Positions 29,148 to 38,379 of a stretch of DNA of 64,000 bases are shown piece by piece. A program made the position numbers and the translations under genes. The stretch spans positions 1,984,001-2,048,000 of the forward strand of contig NZ_AP023189.1 in the NCBI RefSeq assembly GCF_012767755.2, read 5' to 3'. Origin of the DNA: Pseudomonas tohonis. Lineage in GTDB: Bacteria; Pseudomonadota; Gammaproteobacteria; Pseudomonadales; Pseudomonadaceae. The stretch's first letter is position 1, and every line of letters starts with the position of its first letter. The notes below the pieces were generated by a model that was given only the letters and a program-made list of their open reading frames with translations, was not told the DNA's origin and did no database searches.

Positions 29148-29658
29148 GTAGTACCGTCGGTTTCCGGGGCTGCCGGAAACGGCGATCAGCACACACGACT
29201 CTCGCGGTCGGTGTCAGGTGCGCGTCAGGAGCGGCATGCCACTCCCGTGTCCAGCGACATCCAGGCCAGTAGGGCCGGGGTCGCGACGACGTCTCCTGCT
29301 TGCTGTTGTCGTAACAGAAGCACGTTGTCAGGAGGAGGAATCAGCCATCGGTAGCGGACGAGATAAAGCGTCTTGATTGAAGCGTTTGCTACGCAGTCCG
29401 ACGGTTGTGCATCTCCACCCTACACTTGTCCCTTGAAAATCGGGTGCCGCTCGCAGAATCCGTAGCGGGTTGCATTTACCGCGACTGCCCCTAGGGGATT
29501 GTCGCGCGTCATGGCTCAAGGCGTTTTTCTCTGGATATTCGCGCTCTGTGCGGCGAGATATTCTGAAGGACGGCCTGACGTCCTGAATGGGTTGCACGTG
29601 GCTGGGATGGCAGTTTTGGCGATCATCCGGGGCACGGCCGCTTTTGGCGGCGTTCGCG
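29148..29658 (-). promoter_or_regulatory. Long 5' leader of rne; no gene seen
   Basis: About 505 bases between the predicted rne promoter and its start codon, without a convincing coding frame. Long rne leaders mediate autoregulation by RNase E in E. coli, and this one is of similar or greater size. It includes several short inverted repeats. A short frame at 29328-29693 (minus) has no family resemblance and is discounted. Confidence 0.7.
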
Positions 29659-29687
29659 ACTATAGCAGTAATCATTAAGTGCTTCAA
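29659..29687 (-). promoter_or_regulatory. Promoter of rne
   Basis: On the minus strand: TTGAAG at 29687-29682, a 17-base spacer, then TATAGT at 29664-29659, preceded by TGC as in extended -10 promoters. Transcription should start near 29652. Confidence 0.75.
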
Positions 29688-29703
29688 TTCCATAAAAAAT
29701 TGT

Positions 29704-29709
29704 TATGAT
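29704..29709 (+). promoter_or_regulatory. Probable -10 box of rluC
   Basis: TATGAT at 29704-29709 lies after an AT-rich tract. The expected start point, about seven bases downstream, falls at or next to the A of the rluC ATG at 29717. No good -35 is seen; the region overlaps the rne -35 on the other strand. Confidence 0.5.
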
Positions 29710-29716
29710 GCCCGCC

Positions 29717-30670
29717 ATGACTACTCCTCCCTCCCCAACCTCCAGCGTCCAGCTGCTTGAGGTTGCGCCGGAATATGCCGGCCAGCGAATCGATAATTTC
29801 CTGCGCACACAGCTCAAGGGTGTTCCCAAGACGCTGGTCTACCGCATCCTTCGCAAGGGTGAGGTGCGGGTGAACAAGGGGCGGATCAAGCCCGAGTACA
29901 AGCTCCAGGCCGGTGACATCGTTCGCGTGCCGCCCTTGCGGCTGGCCGAGCGTGACGAGGCGGCGCCCGTGGCGCAGGGCATGCTCGAGCGCCTGGAGGC
30001 GGCAATCGTCTACGAGGACAAGGGCCTGATCGTGCTCAACAAGCCGGCCGGTATCGCCGTGCACGGCGGCAGCGGGTTGAGCTTCGGTGTGATCGAGGCG
30101 TTCCGCCAGTTGCGTCCTGATGCCAAGGAGCTGGAGCTGGTGCATCGGCTGGACCGGGATACCTCCGGCCTTCTGATGATCGCCAAGAAGCGCAGCATGC
30201 TCCGCCATCTCCATGAGGCCCTGCGCGGCGATGGCGTGGACAAGCGCTATATGGCGCTGGTCCGTGGCAGTTGGCCGACCTCGAAGAAGAAGGTCAGTGC
30301 GCCGCTGTTGAAGAACAACCTGCGCTCCGGTGAGCGCATGGTCGAGGTCAATGACGAGGGCAAGGAAGCGCTGACCGAATTCCGTGTGCTGCGCCGCTTC
30401 GGCGAGTTCGCCACGCTGGTCGAGGCGAGCCCCATCACCGGGCGGACCCACCAGATCCGCGTGCACACCCGTCACGCTGGCCATGCCATCGCGGGTGACC
30501 CCAAGTACGGTGACGAGGACTTTTCCCGCGAGATCCGTGAGCTGGGCGGCAAGCGTCTTTTCCTGCATGCCTACGCGCTGTCGCTGGTGTTGCCGGATGG
30601 CACGCCGCTGCAGGTCGAGGCGCCGGTAGATGACATGTGGGAGAAGACCCTGGAGCGCCTCGGTGCCTGA
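29717..30670 (+). CDS. rluC: 23S rRNA pseudouridine synthase RluC
   Basis: Isomerises uridines (955, 2504 and 2580 in E. coli numbering) of 23S rRNA. 317 residues: N-terminal S4 RNA-binding domain (about 15-75) and the RluA-type catalytic domain with the Asp in [14 protein letters not shown] at 29717 (MTTPPSP) fits relatives; two earlier in-frame ATGs at 29705 and 29708 lie inside the -10 box. No Shine-Dalgarno sequence precedes any of them. The gene is divergent from rne and overlaps the HAD gene. Confidence 0.94.
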   Translation: MTTPPSPTSSVQLLEVAPEYAGQRIDNFLRTQLKGVPKTLVYRILRKGEVRVNKGRIKPEYKLQAGDIVRVPPLRLAERDEAAPVAQGMLERLEAAIVYEDKGLIVLNKPAGIAVHGGSGLSFGVIEAFRQLRPDAKELELVHRLDRDTSGLLMIAKKRSMLRHLHEALRGDGVDKRYMALVRGSWPTSKKKVSAPLLKNNLRSGERMVEVNDEGKEALTEFRVLRRFGEFATLVEASPITGRTHQIRVHTRHAGHAIAGDPKYGDEDFSREIRELGGKRLFLHAYALSLVLPDGTPLQVEAPVDDMWEKTLERLGA

Positions 30671-31358
30671 CTATCGCCTGCTGGTATTCGATTGGGACGG
30701 CACGCTGGTGGATTCCATTTCGCGCATCGTCGAGTCCCTGCAGGTCGCTGCCGAGGCTTGCGGGTTGCCGCAACTGGACGAGTCGGCCCTGAAAGGCATC
30801 ATTGGCCTCGGCTTGCCCGAGGCGATTCGCGTGCTTTATCCCGAGGTCGACGACCCGGTGGCGGTCCAGCGCTATCGAGAGGTCTATGGAGCCCATTACA
30901 ACCGGCTGGAGGCGCAGCCTTCCGCGTTGTTCCCGGGTGTGCTGGAGGCTCTCGAAGGCTTTCGGGGTGAGGGGTACCTGCTGGCGGTCGCTACCGGCAA
31001 GACCCGGCGCGGCCTGGATCATGTGCTGGCCGGTCGTGGCTGGCTCGATTACTTCGATATCACCCGTTGCGCGGACGAGACCGCGAGCAAGCCGGATCCG
31101 CGCATGCTGCACGAGATTCTCCAGCATTGCCGTGTGGATGCCGGGCAGGCGCTGATGGTCGGTGACTCGCCCTTCGATCTGCAGATGGCTCACCGGGCGG
31201 GGATGGATTCCGTGGCGGTGGGGTACGGCGCCCAGTCCCTGGGTGCACTGCGCGGCGAGTCGCCACGATTGGCGATCGAGCATTTCGATGAATTGCGTCA
31301 CTGGCTCGCTGGTGGTGCGAACACACACACTATGAAGGTGGATCTGCATGTCGGATGA
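30663..31358 (+). CDS. HAD-superfamily phosphatase (phosphoglycolate phosphatase-like)
   Basis: 231 residues. HAD motif [11 protein letters not shown] contains the nucleophile Asp10 and Asp12; motif II is VATGKTRRG, motif III Lys lies in SKPDP and motif IV is MVGDSPFD. Substrate is not determined; relatives are annotated as Gph-like. GTG at 30663 has GGAG seven bases upstream and overlaps the rluC stop by eight bases; the ATG at 30630 would add 11 unrelated residues. Overlaps sppA by 11 bases. Confidence 0.88.
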   Translation: MPDYRLLVFDWDGTLVDSISRIVESLQVAAEACGLPQLDESALKGIIGLGLPEAIRVLYPEVDDPVAVQRYREVYGAHYNRLEAQPSALFPGVLEALEGFRGEGYLLAVATGKTRRGLDHVLAGRGWLDYFDITRCADETASKPDPRMLHEILQHCRVDAGQALMVGDSPFDLQMAHRAGMDSVAVGYGAQSLGALRGESPRLAIEHFDELRHWLAGGANTHTMKVDLHVG

Positions 31359-32331
31359 ATGGAAGGCTTCGACGCCTGCGGGCGGTGGCGATGACAAGAG
31401 CTGGAAGCTGCTGGAAAAGGCCGTGCTGGCGGGTGTACAGGAGCAGCGTCGCTCGCGTCGCTGGGGCATATTCTTCAAGGTCCTGACCTTTCTCTACCTG
31501 TTCGTGGCACTGGCGCTCTTCTCGCCGCTTTTCGATCTGCAGAAGACTGCGGCGCGAGGTGAGAACCACACGGCGCTGGTCGAAGTGAAGGGCATGATCG
31601 CCGATGACGAGGCTGCCAGCGCCGACAACATCGTCGGCAGCCTGCGCGCTGCCTTCGAAGATCCGAAGACCAAGGGCATCGTCCTGCGCATCAACAGCCC
31701 GGGCGGTAGCCCGGTGCAGTCCGGCTATATCTACGACGAGATCCGGCGGCTGCGCGGGGAGCACGCGGACATCAAGGTCTATGCGGTGATCACTGACCTG
31801 GGGGCCTCTGGCGCCTATTACATCGCCAGCGCCGCCGATGAGATCTATGCCGACAAGGCCAGCCTGGTCGGTTCCATCGGTGTTACCGCCGCGAGCTTCG
31901 GTTTCGTCGACCTGATGGGCAAGCTGGGTGTCGAGCGTCGCGTCTACACCTCGGGTGAGCACAAGGCCTTCCTCGATCCCTTCCAGCCTCAGAAGGCCGA
32001 GGAGACCCAGTTCTGGCAGGGTGTACTCGATACCACTCACAAGCAGTTCATCGAGAGCGTGAAGAAAGGTCGTGGTGATCGCCTGAAGGTCGAGGGGCAT
32101 CCGGAGCTGTTCAGTGGTCTGGTGTGGTCCGGAGAGCAGGCTCTCGAGCTGGGCTTGGTGGACAAGTTGGGTAGCACCAGCTTCGTTGCGCGCGAAGTGA
32201 TCGGTGAGAAGGAGATCGTCGACTACACCAAGCAGGAGACGCCCTTCGATCGTTTCGCCAAGCGGCTCGGCGCCAGCGTGGCGGAGCGCCTGGCGCTATG
32301 GATGGGGTTCCAGGGGCCGAGCCTGCGCTGA
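31348..32331 (+). CDS. sppA: Signal peptide peptidase SppA-like membrane protease (family S49)
   Basis: 327 residues, one transmembrane helix near residues 41-60, and a periplasmic S49 domain. The nucleophile is predicted as Ser154 in LGASGAYYIAS and the general base as Lys206 in GEHKAF; their spacing of 52 residues equals that of the Ser-Lys dyad in short SppA enzymes as I recall. SohB is the alternative name. It ends a run of coupled genes from rluC, with a strong terminator behind. Confidence 0.9.
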   Translation: MSDEWKASTPAGGGDDKSWKLLEKAVLAGVQEQRRSRRWGIFFKVLTFLYLFVALALFSPLFDLQKTAARGENHTALVEVKGMIADDEAASADNIVGSLRAAFEDPKTKGIVLRINSPGGSPVQSGYIYDEIRRLRGEHADIKVYAVITDLGASGAYYIASAADEIYADKASLVGSIGVTAASFGFVDLMGKLGVERRVYTSGEHKAFLDPFQPQKAEETQFWQGVLDTTHKQFIESVKKGRGDRLKVEGHPELFSGLVWSGEQALELGLVDKLGSTSFVAREVIGEKEIVDYTKQETPFDRFAKRLGASVAERLALWMGFQGPSLR

Positions 32332-32356
32332 CCCATCGCTGCCTTATATAAGGAAG

Positions 32357-32380
32357 AGCCCGGCCCGTGCCGGGCTTTTT
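32357..32380 (+). terminator. Terminator of sppA
   Basis: Eight-base stem AGCCCGGC/GCCGGGCT (32357-32364 with 32369-32376), CCGT loop, then a five-base T run. Confidence 0.93.
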
Positions 32381-32382
32381 CG

Positions 32383-32961
32383 TCAGGGTAGCGCCAGGCC
32401 TTCTTCGAGCAGCATGTCCACCAGGCGGATCAGTGGCAGGCCCACCAGGCTGGTGGCGTCCTCTCCCTGGGTGGAGCGGAACAGGCTTACGCCCAGTCCT
32501 TCGGCCTTGAAACTGCCGGCGCAGTCGTAGGGCTCTTCGGCATGGAGATAGCGCTCGATGGTCGCTTCGTTCAGGGGGCGGAAGTTCACCGTGAAGGGCA
32601 CGCAATCCACTTGGCAGCGGCCACTGCGGGTGTTCAGCAGGGCGAGGCCGGTGAGGAAGGTGACGCTGGTGCCGCTGGCGGCCAGCAGCTGGCTGCGGGC
32701 GCGCTCGAACTCCAGGGGCTTGCCGAGTATCTGCTCGCCGAGGACGGCTACCTGGTCGGAGCCGATGATCAGGTGCTGGGGATGCAGGTCGGCCAGGGCG
32801 CGAGCTTTTTCTTCGGCCAGGCGGCGTACCAGCTGCTCCGCTGTTTCGTGGGGGTGGCGGGTTTCATCGATGGCCGGCGCGCTCCATGCGAAGGGCAGGC
32901 GAAGGCGTTCAAGAAGCTCGCGACGGTACGGCGAGCTGGATGCGAGCACCAGAGGTGGCAT
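32383..32961 (-). CDS. maf: Maf-family nucleoside triphosphate pyrophosphatase
   Basis: Hydrolyses non-canonical or modified nucleoside triphosphates; the YceF subgroup acts on m7GTP. 192 residues. The N-terminal LASSSPYRRELLERL, the EEKARALA segment and IIGSDQVAVL are family motifs. Placement next to yceD-rpmF-plsX mirrors E. coli yceF. Convergent with sppA and divergent from yceD. GGGAG precedes the ATG. Confidence 0.92.
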   Translation of the reverse strand: MPPLVLASSSPYRRELLERLRLPFAWSAPAIDETRHPHETAEQLVRRLAEEKARALADLHPQHLIIGSDQVAVLGEQILGKPLEFERARSQLLAASGTSVTFLTGLALLNTRSGRCQVDCVPFTVNFRPLNEATIERYLHAEEPYDCAGSFKAEGLGVSLFRSTQGEDATSLVGLPLIRLVDMLLEEGLALP

Positions 32962-32989
32962 GCTGATCTCCCAGTCAGGAAGCGGAAAT

Positions 32990-32995
32990 TCTATA
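32990..32995 (-). promoter_or_regulatory. Possible -10 box of maf
   Basis: TATAGA on the minus strand, about 28 bases upstream of the maf ATG; no good -35 element. Low confidence. Confidence 0.35.
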
Positions 32996-33030
32996 GCTCT
33001 AGCCGCATGGCGGACAGGGCGGAATTTGTT

Positions 33031-33059
33031 TTGACAGGTGCTGGGTGCATCCCTAGAAT
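33031..33059 (+). promoter_or_regulatory. Strong sigma70 promoter of yceD-rpmF
   Basis: Consensus TTGACA at 33031-33036, exactly 17 bases, then TAGAAT at 33054-33059. Transcription is predicted at about 33066, only three bases before the yceD ATG. Confidence 0.9.
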
Positions 33060-33068
33060 GTCGCGCCT

Positions 33069-33596
33069 ATGTTGAATGGGCCGATTCCACCTCACGTCGA
33101 TCCGCGCAAGATGGCTGATCGCGGCGTAACCCTCCAGGGCGAGCTGCAACTCTCCAGTCTTGAGCGTCTCTGCGACCCGCTTGCCGATGATGCAGGCATC
33201 GTACGCACGAAACTCGTTTTCGGGCGCGACGAGCGCAGGACTGCGATTATTCGCAGTGAAATCGATGTCGAGGTCAAGATGGTGTGCCAGCGTTGTCTGG
33301 AGCTGGTCGTGCTTCCGATCCACAGCGAATGCACGTACGCCGTGGTGAAGGAAGGCGCGGACAGCGAGTCACTGCCCAAGGGCTATGACGTGCTGGAAGT
33401 GGGTGAGGATCCCCTGGATCTTCTGACTCTGGTCGAGGATGAGCTCTTGCTCGCCTTGCCCATTGTTCCGGCCCATGACCCTGAAGATTGCCAGCAGCCG
33501 GAGGGGCTTGATGAGCCCGAGCCGAGTGAGAACGAGGTGACGCGGTCCAACCCGTTCAGTGTACTGGCGCAGTTAAAGCGTGACCCAAACGTTTAG
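33069..33596 (+). CDS. yceD: YceD/DUF177 protein (23S rRNA accumulation protein)
   Basis: 175 residues. YceD is needed for normal 23S rRNA levels in E. coli and is nearly always encoded before rpmF. The Cys pair CQRC and the C-terminal SNPFSVLAQLKRD are family hallmarks. ATG at 33069 is preferred because the N-terminal segment (LNGPIPPHVDPRKMADRG) aligns with the E. coli start; an internal ATG at 33111 is the alternative. Given the promoter position, the message would be nearly leaderless. Confidence 0.9.
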   Translation: MLNGPIPPHVDPRKMADRGVTLQGELQLSSLERLCDPLADDAGIVRTKLVFGRDERRTAIIRSEIDVEVKMVCQRCLELVVLPIHSECTYAVVKEGADSESLPKGYDVLEVGEDPLDLLTLVEDELLLALPIVPAHDPEDCQQPEGLDEPEPSENEVTRSNPFSVLAQLKRDPNV

Positions 33597-33609
33597 GAGT
33601 TAATTGATT

Positions 33610-33792
33610 ATGGCTGTTCAGCAGAACAAAAAATCCCGCTCTGCCCGCGACATGCGTCGTTCCCACGATGCCCTCGAGGCCAACGCCCTGTCCGTCGAGA
33701 AGAGCACCGGTGAAGTACACCTGCGTCACCACGTATCCCCGGAAGGCGTATACCGTGGTCGCAAAGTGATCGACAAGGGCGCTGACGAGTAA
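33610..33792 (+). CDS. rpmF: 50S ribosomal protein L32
   Basis: 60-residue ribosomal protein with the classical start [20 protein letters not shown]. It lacks the zinc-binding Cys residues, so it is the zinc-independent form. TAGGAG lies ten bases upstream of the ATG at 33610. It is co-transcribed with yceD and ends three bases before plsX. Confidence 0.98.
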   Translation: MAVQQNKKSRSARDMRRSHDALEANALSVEKSTGEVHLRHHVSPEGVYRGRKVIDKGADE

Positions 33793-33795
33793 TCC

Positions 33796-34806
33796 TTGTC
33801 CGCTCCGATCATCGCGATTGACGCAATGGGCGGGGACTTCGGTCCCCGTTGCATTGTTCCGGCCAGCATCGCCTGTCTGGCTGAGTTCCCCTCGCTCCAT
33901 CTCATTCTTGTCGGCCAAGCCCCTCTGCTCGAAGAGCTGATCGCCCGTGAAAACGGTGTCGATCGTCAGCGGCTTTCCGTCGAGCATGCATCCGAAGTTG
34001 TCGGCATGGACGAGCGCCCATCCCAGGCGCTGCGCGGCAAGCCCGACTCCTCCATGCGCATCGCCCTCGACCTGGTCCGTGCCGGTCGTGCCCAGGCCTG
34101 CGTCAGCGCCGGCAATACCGGTGCGCTGATGGCGCTTTCCCGCTACATGCTCAAGACCCTGCCGGGCATCGATCGCCCTGCGATGGTCAGTGCCGTGCCT
34201 ACGGCCAAAGGGCATTGCCACCTGCTGGATCTCGGCGCCAACGTCGATTGCAGTGCCGAGCACCTCTATCAGTTCGCCGTCATGGGCTCGGTCGCGGCCG
34301 AAGCACTCGGGGTGTCGCGCCCACGTATCGCGTTGCTCAACGTCGGCACCGAGGACATCAAGGGCAATCAGCAGGTCAAGCTGGCGTCCAGCCTGCTGCA
34401 GCAGGCCGAAGGCCTGAACTACATCGGCTATATAGAAGGCGACGGTCTGTACCGTGGCGAGGCCGATGTGGTGGTATGCGACGGTTTCGTCGGCAACATC
34501 CTGCTCAAGTCCAGCGAAGGCCTGGCGTCGATGATCTCCGCCCGTATCGAGGCGCTGTTCACCGACAGCCTGGGCTCGCGCATGGTCGGCGCCCTGGCGC
34601 TGCCGTTGCTGCGCCGCTTGCAGGGTGACCTGGCGCCTGCCCGGCATAATGGCGCGAGCTTCCTCGGCCTGCAGGGCATCGTGGTCAAGAGCCACGGGGC
34701 CGCTGGCTCGGACGGCTTCCAGAGCGCCATCCGCCGCGCGCTCATGGAAATCCGCGAGAATCTTCCCCAGCGCCTGCACGGGCGTCTCGAGGATCTGTTG
34801 CTCTAG
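33796..34806 (+). CDS. plsX: Phosphate acyltransferase PlsX
   Basis: Converts acyl-ACP to acyl-phosphate for phospholipid synthesis. 336 residues. The start is a TTG giving [18 protein letters not shown], the conserved N-terminus; no ATG or GTG fits. There is no clear Shine-Dalgarno sequence, so translation probably depends on coupling to rpmF, which ends three bases upstream. [12 protein letters not shown] is conserved. Confidence 0.94.
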   Translation: MSAPIIAIDAMGGDFGPRCIVPASIACLAEFPSLHLILVGQAPLLEELIARENGVDRQRLSVEHASEVVGMDERPSQALRGKPDSSMRIALDLVRAGRAQACVSAGNTGALMALSRYMLKTLPGIDRPAMVSAVPTAKGHCHLLDLGANVDCSAEHLYQFAVMGSVAAEALGVSRPRIALLNVGTEDIKGNQQVKLASSLLQQAEGLNYIGYIEGDGLYRGEADVVVCDGFVGNILLKSSEGLASMISARIEALFTDSLGSRMVGALALPLLRRLQGDLAPARHNGASFLGLQGIVVKSHGAAGSDGFQSAIRRALMEIRENLPQRLHGRLEDLLL

Positions 34807-34911
34807 GATGTGACCGCCGTCTGCGGCCTGTCATCCAACTGTCAGTTCCTTGCGCTTGGCTATGCCCGGCGCTCCTGTACACCGATCAAGGCAAACAAGG
34901 GAATAGTTCCG

Positions 34912-35850
34912 ATGTCCGCATCCCTCGCATTCGTTTTTCCCGGCCAGGGCTCACAGTCCCTGGGCATGCTGGCCGAGCATGGTGCTTCGCAGAAGCTGGT
35001 CCTGGATACCTTCGCTGAAGCCTCCGAAGCCCTGGGCTACGACCTCTGGGCCCTGGTCCAGCAGGGGCCGGAAGAAAGCCTGAACCAGACCGACAAGACC
35101 CAGCCCGCCATCCTCACCGCCTCCATTGCGCTCTGGCGCCTGTGGCTGGCCGAGGGGGGCGCCCGTCCGGCCTATGTCGCCGGTCACAGCCTGGGTGAGT
35201 ACTCGGCGCTGGTCGCCGCCGGCAGCCTGGGCTTCGCCGATGCGGTGAAGCTGGTCGAGCGCCGCGGCCAACTGATGCAGCAAGCCGTTCCGGCAGGGCA
35301 GGGCGGCATGGCCGCCATCCTCGGCCTGGAAGATGCCGACGTGCTCGCCGCCTGCGACGAAGCCGCGCAGGGTGATGTGGTCAGCGCGGTCAATTTCAAC
35401 GCCCCCGGCCAGGTGGTGATCGCCGGTAGCGCCGTTGCCGTCGAGCGTGCCATCGAAGCCTGCAAGGCCCGTGGTGCCAAGCGCGCCATGGCGCTGCCGG
35501 TCAGCGTACCCTCCCATTGCGCACTGATGCGCCCGGCTGCCGAACGCTTCGCCGAGTCGGTCGAGGCCATCGCCTGGCAGGCACCGCAGATCCCGCTGGT
35601 GCAGAACGTCAGCGCCGCTGTCGTGGCTGACCTAGCCGTCCTCAAGGGCGACCTGCTGGCCCAGCTCTACAGTCCTGTTCGCTGGGTCGAGTCCATGGTC
35701 CGCCTGTCGGAGCATGGCGTGACCGAGTTGGTCGAGTGCGGCCCCGGCAAGGTTCTTTCCGGCCTGAACAAGCGCTGCGTGAAGGGCATCGGTACGCACA
35801 ATCTGGATACCCCCGACGCTTTCGCAGCCGCTCGCGCTGCGTTGGCCTGA
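34912..35850 (+). CDS. fabD: Malonyl-CoA:ACP transacylase
   Basis: Loads malonyl groups onto acyl carrier protein. 312 residues. The oxyanion motif FPGQGSQ is near the N-terminus and the nucleophile Ser lies in GHSLGEYSAL (near residue 90); Arg and His partners are in SVPSHCALM. ATG at 34912 has an AAGGGA site; the longer frame from 34810 would add a non-conserved leader. Followed by fabG after 14 bases. Confidence 0.96.
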   Translation: MSASLAFVFPGQGSQSLGMLAEHGASQKLVLDTFAEASEALGYDLWALVQQGPEESLNQTDKTQPAILTASIALWRLWLAEGGARPAYVAGHSLGEYSALVAAGSLGFADAVKLVERRGQLMQQAVPAGQGGMAAILGLEDADVLAACDEAAQGDVVSAVNFNAPGQVVIAGSAVAVERAIEACKARGAKRAMALPVSVPSHCALMRPAAERFAESVEAIAWQAPQIPLVQNVSAAVVADLAVLKGDLLAQLYSPVRWVESMVRLSEHGVTELVECGPGKVLSGLNKRCVKGIGTHNLDTPDAFAAARAALA

Positions 35851-35864
35851 GCAAGGAGAAGACT

Positions 35865-36608
35865 ATGAGTCTGCAAGGTAAGGTCGCCCTGGTCACCGGT
35901 GCGAGCCGTGGCATCGGTCAGGCCATCGCGCTGGAACTGGGTCGCCTGGGTGCCGTCGTCATCGGCACCGCCACCACCCCGAGCGGTGCCGAGCGCATCG
36001 CCGAATACCTCAAGGAAAACGGCGTCCAAGGCGCCGGCCTGGTGCTCGATGTCAGCAATGACGAGTCCGTCGCCAGCACCCTCGAACACATCCAGCAGCA
36101 CCTCGGCCAGCCGCTGATCCTGGTGAACAACGCCGGCATCACCCGCGACAACCTGATGCTGCGCATGAAGGACGACGAGTGGTTCGACGTCATCAACACC
36201 AACCTCAACAGCCTGTATCGCCTGTCCAAGGCCGTGCTGCGCGGCATGACCAAGGCGCGCTGGGGCCGCATCATCAACATCGGCTCGGTGGTGGGCGCCA
36301 TGGGCAACGCCGGGCAGGTCAACTACGCCGCCGCCAAGGCCGGCCTGGAAGGCTTCGGTCGCGCACTGGCCCGTGAAGTCGGCTCCCGCGCCATCACCGT
36401 GAACTCGGTGGCGCCCGGCTTCATCGATACCGACATGACCCGCGAACTGCCGGAAGCCCAGCGCGACGCACTGCTGGGGCAGATTCCGCTGGGTCGCCTG
36501 GGACAGGCCGAGGAGATCGCCAAGGTGGTCGCATTCCTCGCTTCCGATAGCGCATCCTACGTGACCGGGGCTACTATCCCTGTGAACGGCGGCATGTACA
36601 TGAGCTGA
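35865..36608 (+). CDS. fabG: 3-oxoacyl-ACP reductase
   Basis: NADPH-dependent reductase of the fatty acid elongation cycle, 247 residues. Cofactor motif TGASRGIG near the N-terminus, NNAGITRDN, and active-site Tyr154 and Lys158 in NYAAAKAG. An AAGGAGAAG site precedes the ATG at 35865; the longer frame from 35736 lies inside fabD. Confidence 0.97.
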   Translation: MSLQGKVALVTGASRGIGQAIALELGRLGAVVIGTATTPSGAERIAEYLKENGVQGAGLVLDVSNDESVASTLEHIQQHLGQPLILVNNAGITRDNLMLRMKDDEWFDVINTNLNSLYRLSKAVLRGMTKARWGRIINIGSVVGAMGNAGQVNYAAAKAGLEGFGRALAREVGSRAITVNSVAPGFIDTDMTRELPEAQRDALLGQIPLGRLGQAEEIAKVVAFLASDSASYVTGATIPVNGGMYMS

Positions 36609-36720
36609 ATGTGACGATTCCCTTCAGGAAACTGTCATAGGAGCTGTCTAAAATCCGGTACATAAGTGCAATTGGGTTATGGACGGGTCCAGACGGGGCC
36701 TGGAGGGGTTGGCATCCCGC

Positions 36721-36748
36721 TTGAAATGCGGAAAACCCTTTCTATACA
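36721..36748 (+). promoter_or_regulatory. Promoter of acpP
   Basis: TTGAAA at 36721-36726, 16-base spacer, TATACA at 36743-36748. Predicted start near 36755, giving a leader of about 41 bases. Confidence 0.8.
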
Positions 36749-36795
36749 CTGCAGCCCAAGCTGCACGGATTTTTCCATAGGAGTGAAAACAAGGT

Positions 36796-37032
36796 ATGAG
36801 CACCATCGAAGAACGCGTCAAGAAAATCGTCGCCGAGCAACTGGGCGTTAAAGAAGACGAAGTAACCAACAGCGCTTCCTTCGTCGAAGACCTGGGCGCC
36901 GACTCCCTTGACACCGTTGAGCTGGTGATGGCTCTGGAAGAGGAATTCGAGACCGAGATCCCGGACGAGCAAGCTGAGAAGATCACCACCGTTCAGGAAG
37001 CCATCGATTACATCAACGCGCACGCGCAATAA
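36796..37032 (+). CDS. acpP: Acyl carrier protein
   Basis: Carrier of growing acyl chains, 78 residues and strongly acidic. The phosphopantetheine attachment site is Ser37 in [12 protein letters not shown]. It has its own strong promoter and terminator, consistent with the high expression this protein needs. Confidence 0.99.
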   Translation: MSTIEERVKKIVAEQLGVKEDEVTNSASFVEDLGADSLDTVELVMALEEEFETEIPDEQAEKITTVQEAIDYINAHAQ

Positions 37033-37054
37033 GTAATCGTCGATTCCCGACTCG

Positions 37055-37090
37055 GAAAAGCCGCACGACCGTCAGGTCGTGCGGCTTTTC
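37055..37090 (+). terminator. Terminator of acpP
   Basis: Perfect 15-base stem (37055-37069 with 37076-37090) ending in AAAA/TTTT pairs, one of the strongest in the window. fabF begins 45 bases later and must rely on read-through or an unseen promoter. Confidence 0.93.
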
Positions 37091-37134
37091 TTTAAGTGTC
37101 ATCCAACCGCCGTGTAGAAATTGAGGAGAGCACA

Positions 37135-38379
37135 GTGTCGCGTAGACGCGTCGTGATCACTGGCCTTGGCATGCTGTCGCCGCTGGGCACCAACGTCCCG
37201 GACAGCTGGCAGGGCATTCTGGCTGGCCGCAGTGGCATCGGCCTGATCGAGCATATGGACCTTTCCGCTTACTCCACCCGCTTCGGTGGTTCGGTGAAGG
37301 GCTTCGATGTCGAGCAGTACCTGTCCGCCAAGGAAGCTCGCAAGCTCGACCTGTTCATCCAGTACGGCCTCGCTGCCAGCTTCCAGGCTGTGCGTGACTC
37401 CGGCCTGGAAGTCACCGACGCCAATCGTGAGCGCATCGGTGTGGCCATGGGCTCCGGTATCGGCGGCCTGACCAATATCGAGAACAACTGCAAATCCTTG
37501 ATCGAGCAGGGGCCGCGGCGTATTTCGCCTTTCTTCGTTCCCGGTTCGATCATCAACATGGTGTCCGGCTTCCTGTCGATCCACCTGGGACTGCAGGGGC
37601 CGAACTACGCCATCGCCACCGCCTGCACCACCGGCACCCACTGCATCGGCATGGCCGCACGCAACATCGCCTATGGCGAGGCCGACGTGATGATCGCCGG
37701 CGGTTCCGAGATGGCGGCCTGTGGTCTCGGCCTGGGTGGCTTCGGTGCCGCGCGGGCATTGTCCACGCGCAACGATGACCCTGCCGCCGCCAGTCGCCCC
37801 TGGGATCGTGGCCGTGATGGCTTCGTGCTCTCCGATGGCGCCGGTGCGCTGGTCCTCGAGGAGCTGGAGCACGCCAAGGCACGCGGCGCCACCATCTATG
37901 CCGAGCTGGTCGGCTTCGGCATGAGCGGCGACGCCTTCCACATGACCTCGCCGCCGGACGATGGCGCCGGTGCCGCGCGCTGCATGCGCAATGCCCTGCG
38001 CGATGCCGGCCTGAACGGCGACCAGGTGCAGTACATCAATGCCCATGGCACCTCCACGCCGGCCGGCGACAAGGCGGAAGCCGCAGCGGTCAAGAGCGTG
38101 TTCGGCGACCATGCCTACAAGGTCGCGGTGAGCTCCACCAAGTCCATGACCGGCCACCTGCTGGGCGCCGCCGGTGCCGTCGAGGCGATCTTCAGCGTGC
38201 TGGCGATCCGCGACCAGGTGGCGCCGCCGACCATCAACCTGGATGACCCGGACGATGGTTGCGACCTGGACTTCGTGCCTCACGAAGCCCGTTCCATGCC
38301 CATCGACGTGGTCCTGTCCAACTCCTTCGGTTTCGGTGGCACCAACGGTTCCCTGGTGTTCCGCCGGTTCGCCGATTGA
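37135..38379 (+). CDS. fabF: 3-oxoacyl-ACP synthase II
   Basis: Condensing enzyme that elongates acyl-ACP with malonyl-ACP, 414 residues. Active-site Cys lies in ATACTTGTH, and the two His residues in NAHGTST and [14 protein letters not shown] at 37135 with TTGAGGAGAG upstream gives [17 protein letters not shown]; the frame from 37096 would add 13 residues. Its stop overlaps the pabC ATG by one base. Confidence 0.96.
   Translation: MSRRRVVITGLGMLSPLGTNVPDSWQGILAGRSGIGLIEHMDLSAYSTRFGGSVKGFDVEQYLSAKEARKLDLFIQYGLAASFQAVRDSGLEVTDANRERIGVAMGSGIGGLTNIENNCKSLIEQGPRRISPFFVPGSIINMVSGFLSIHLGLQGPNYAIATACTTGTHCIGMAARNIAYGEADVMIAGGSEMAACGLGLGGFGAARALSTRNDDPAAASRPWDRGRDGFVLSDGAGALVLEELEHAKARGATIYAELVGFGMSGDAFHMTSPPDDGAGAARCMRNALRDAGLNGDQVQYINAHGTSTPAGDKAEAAAVKSVFGDHAYKVAVSSTKSMTGHLLGAAGAVEAIFSVLAIRDQVAPPTINLDDPDDGCDLDFVPHEARSMPIDVVLSNSFGFGGTNGSLVFRRFAD

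Noticed and set aside
27210..29354. Plus-strand open frame of 714 codons
   Set aside because: Antisense to rne; no recognisable domain.
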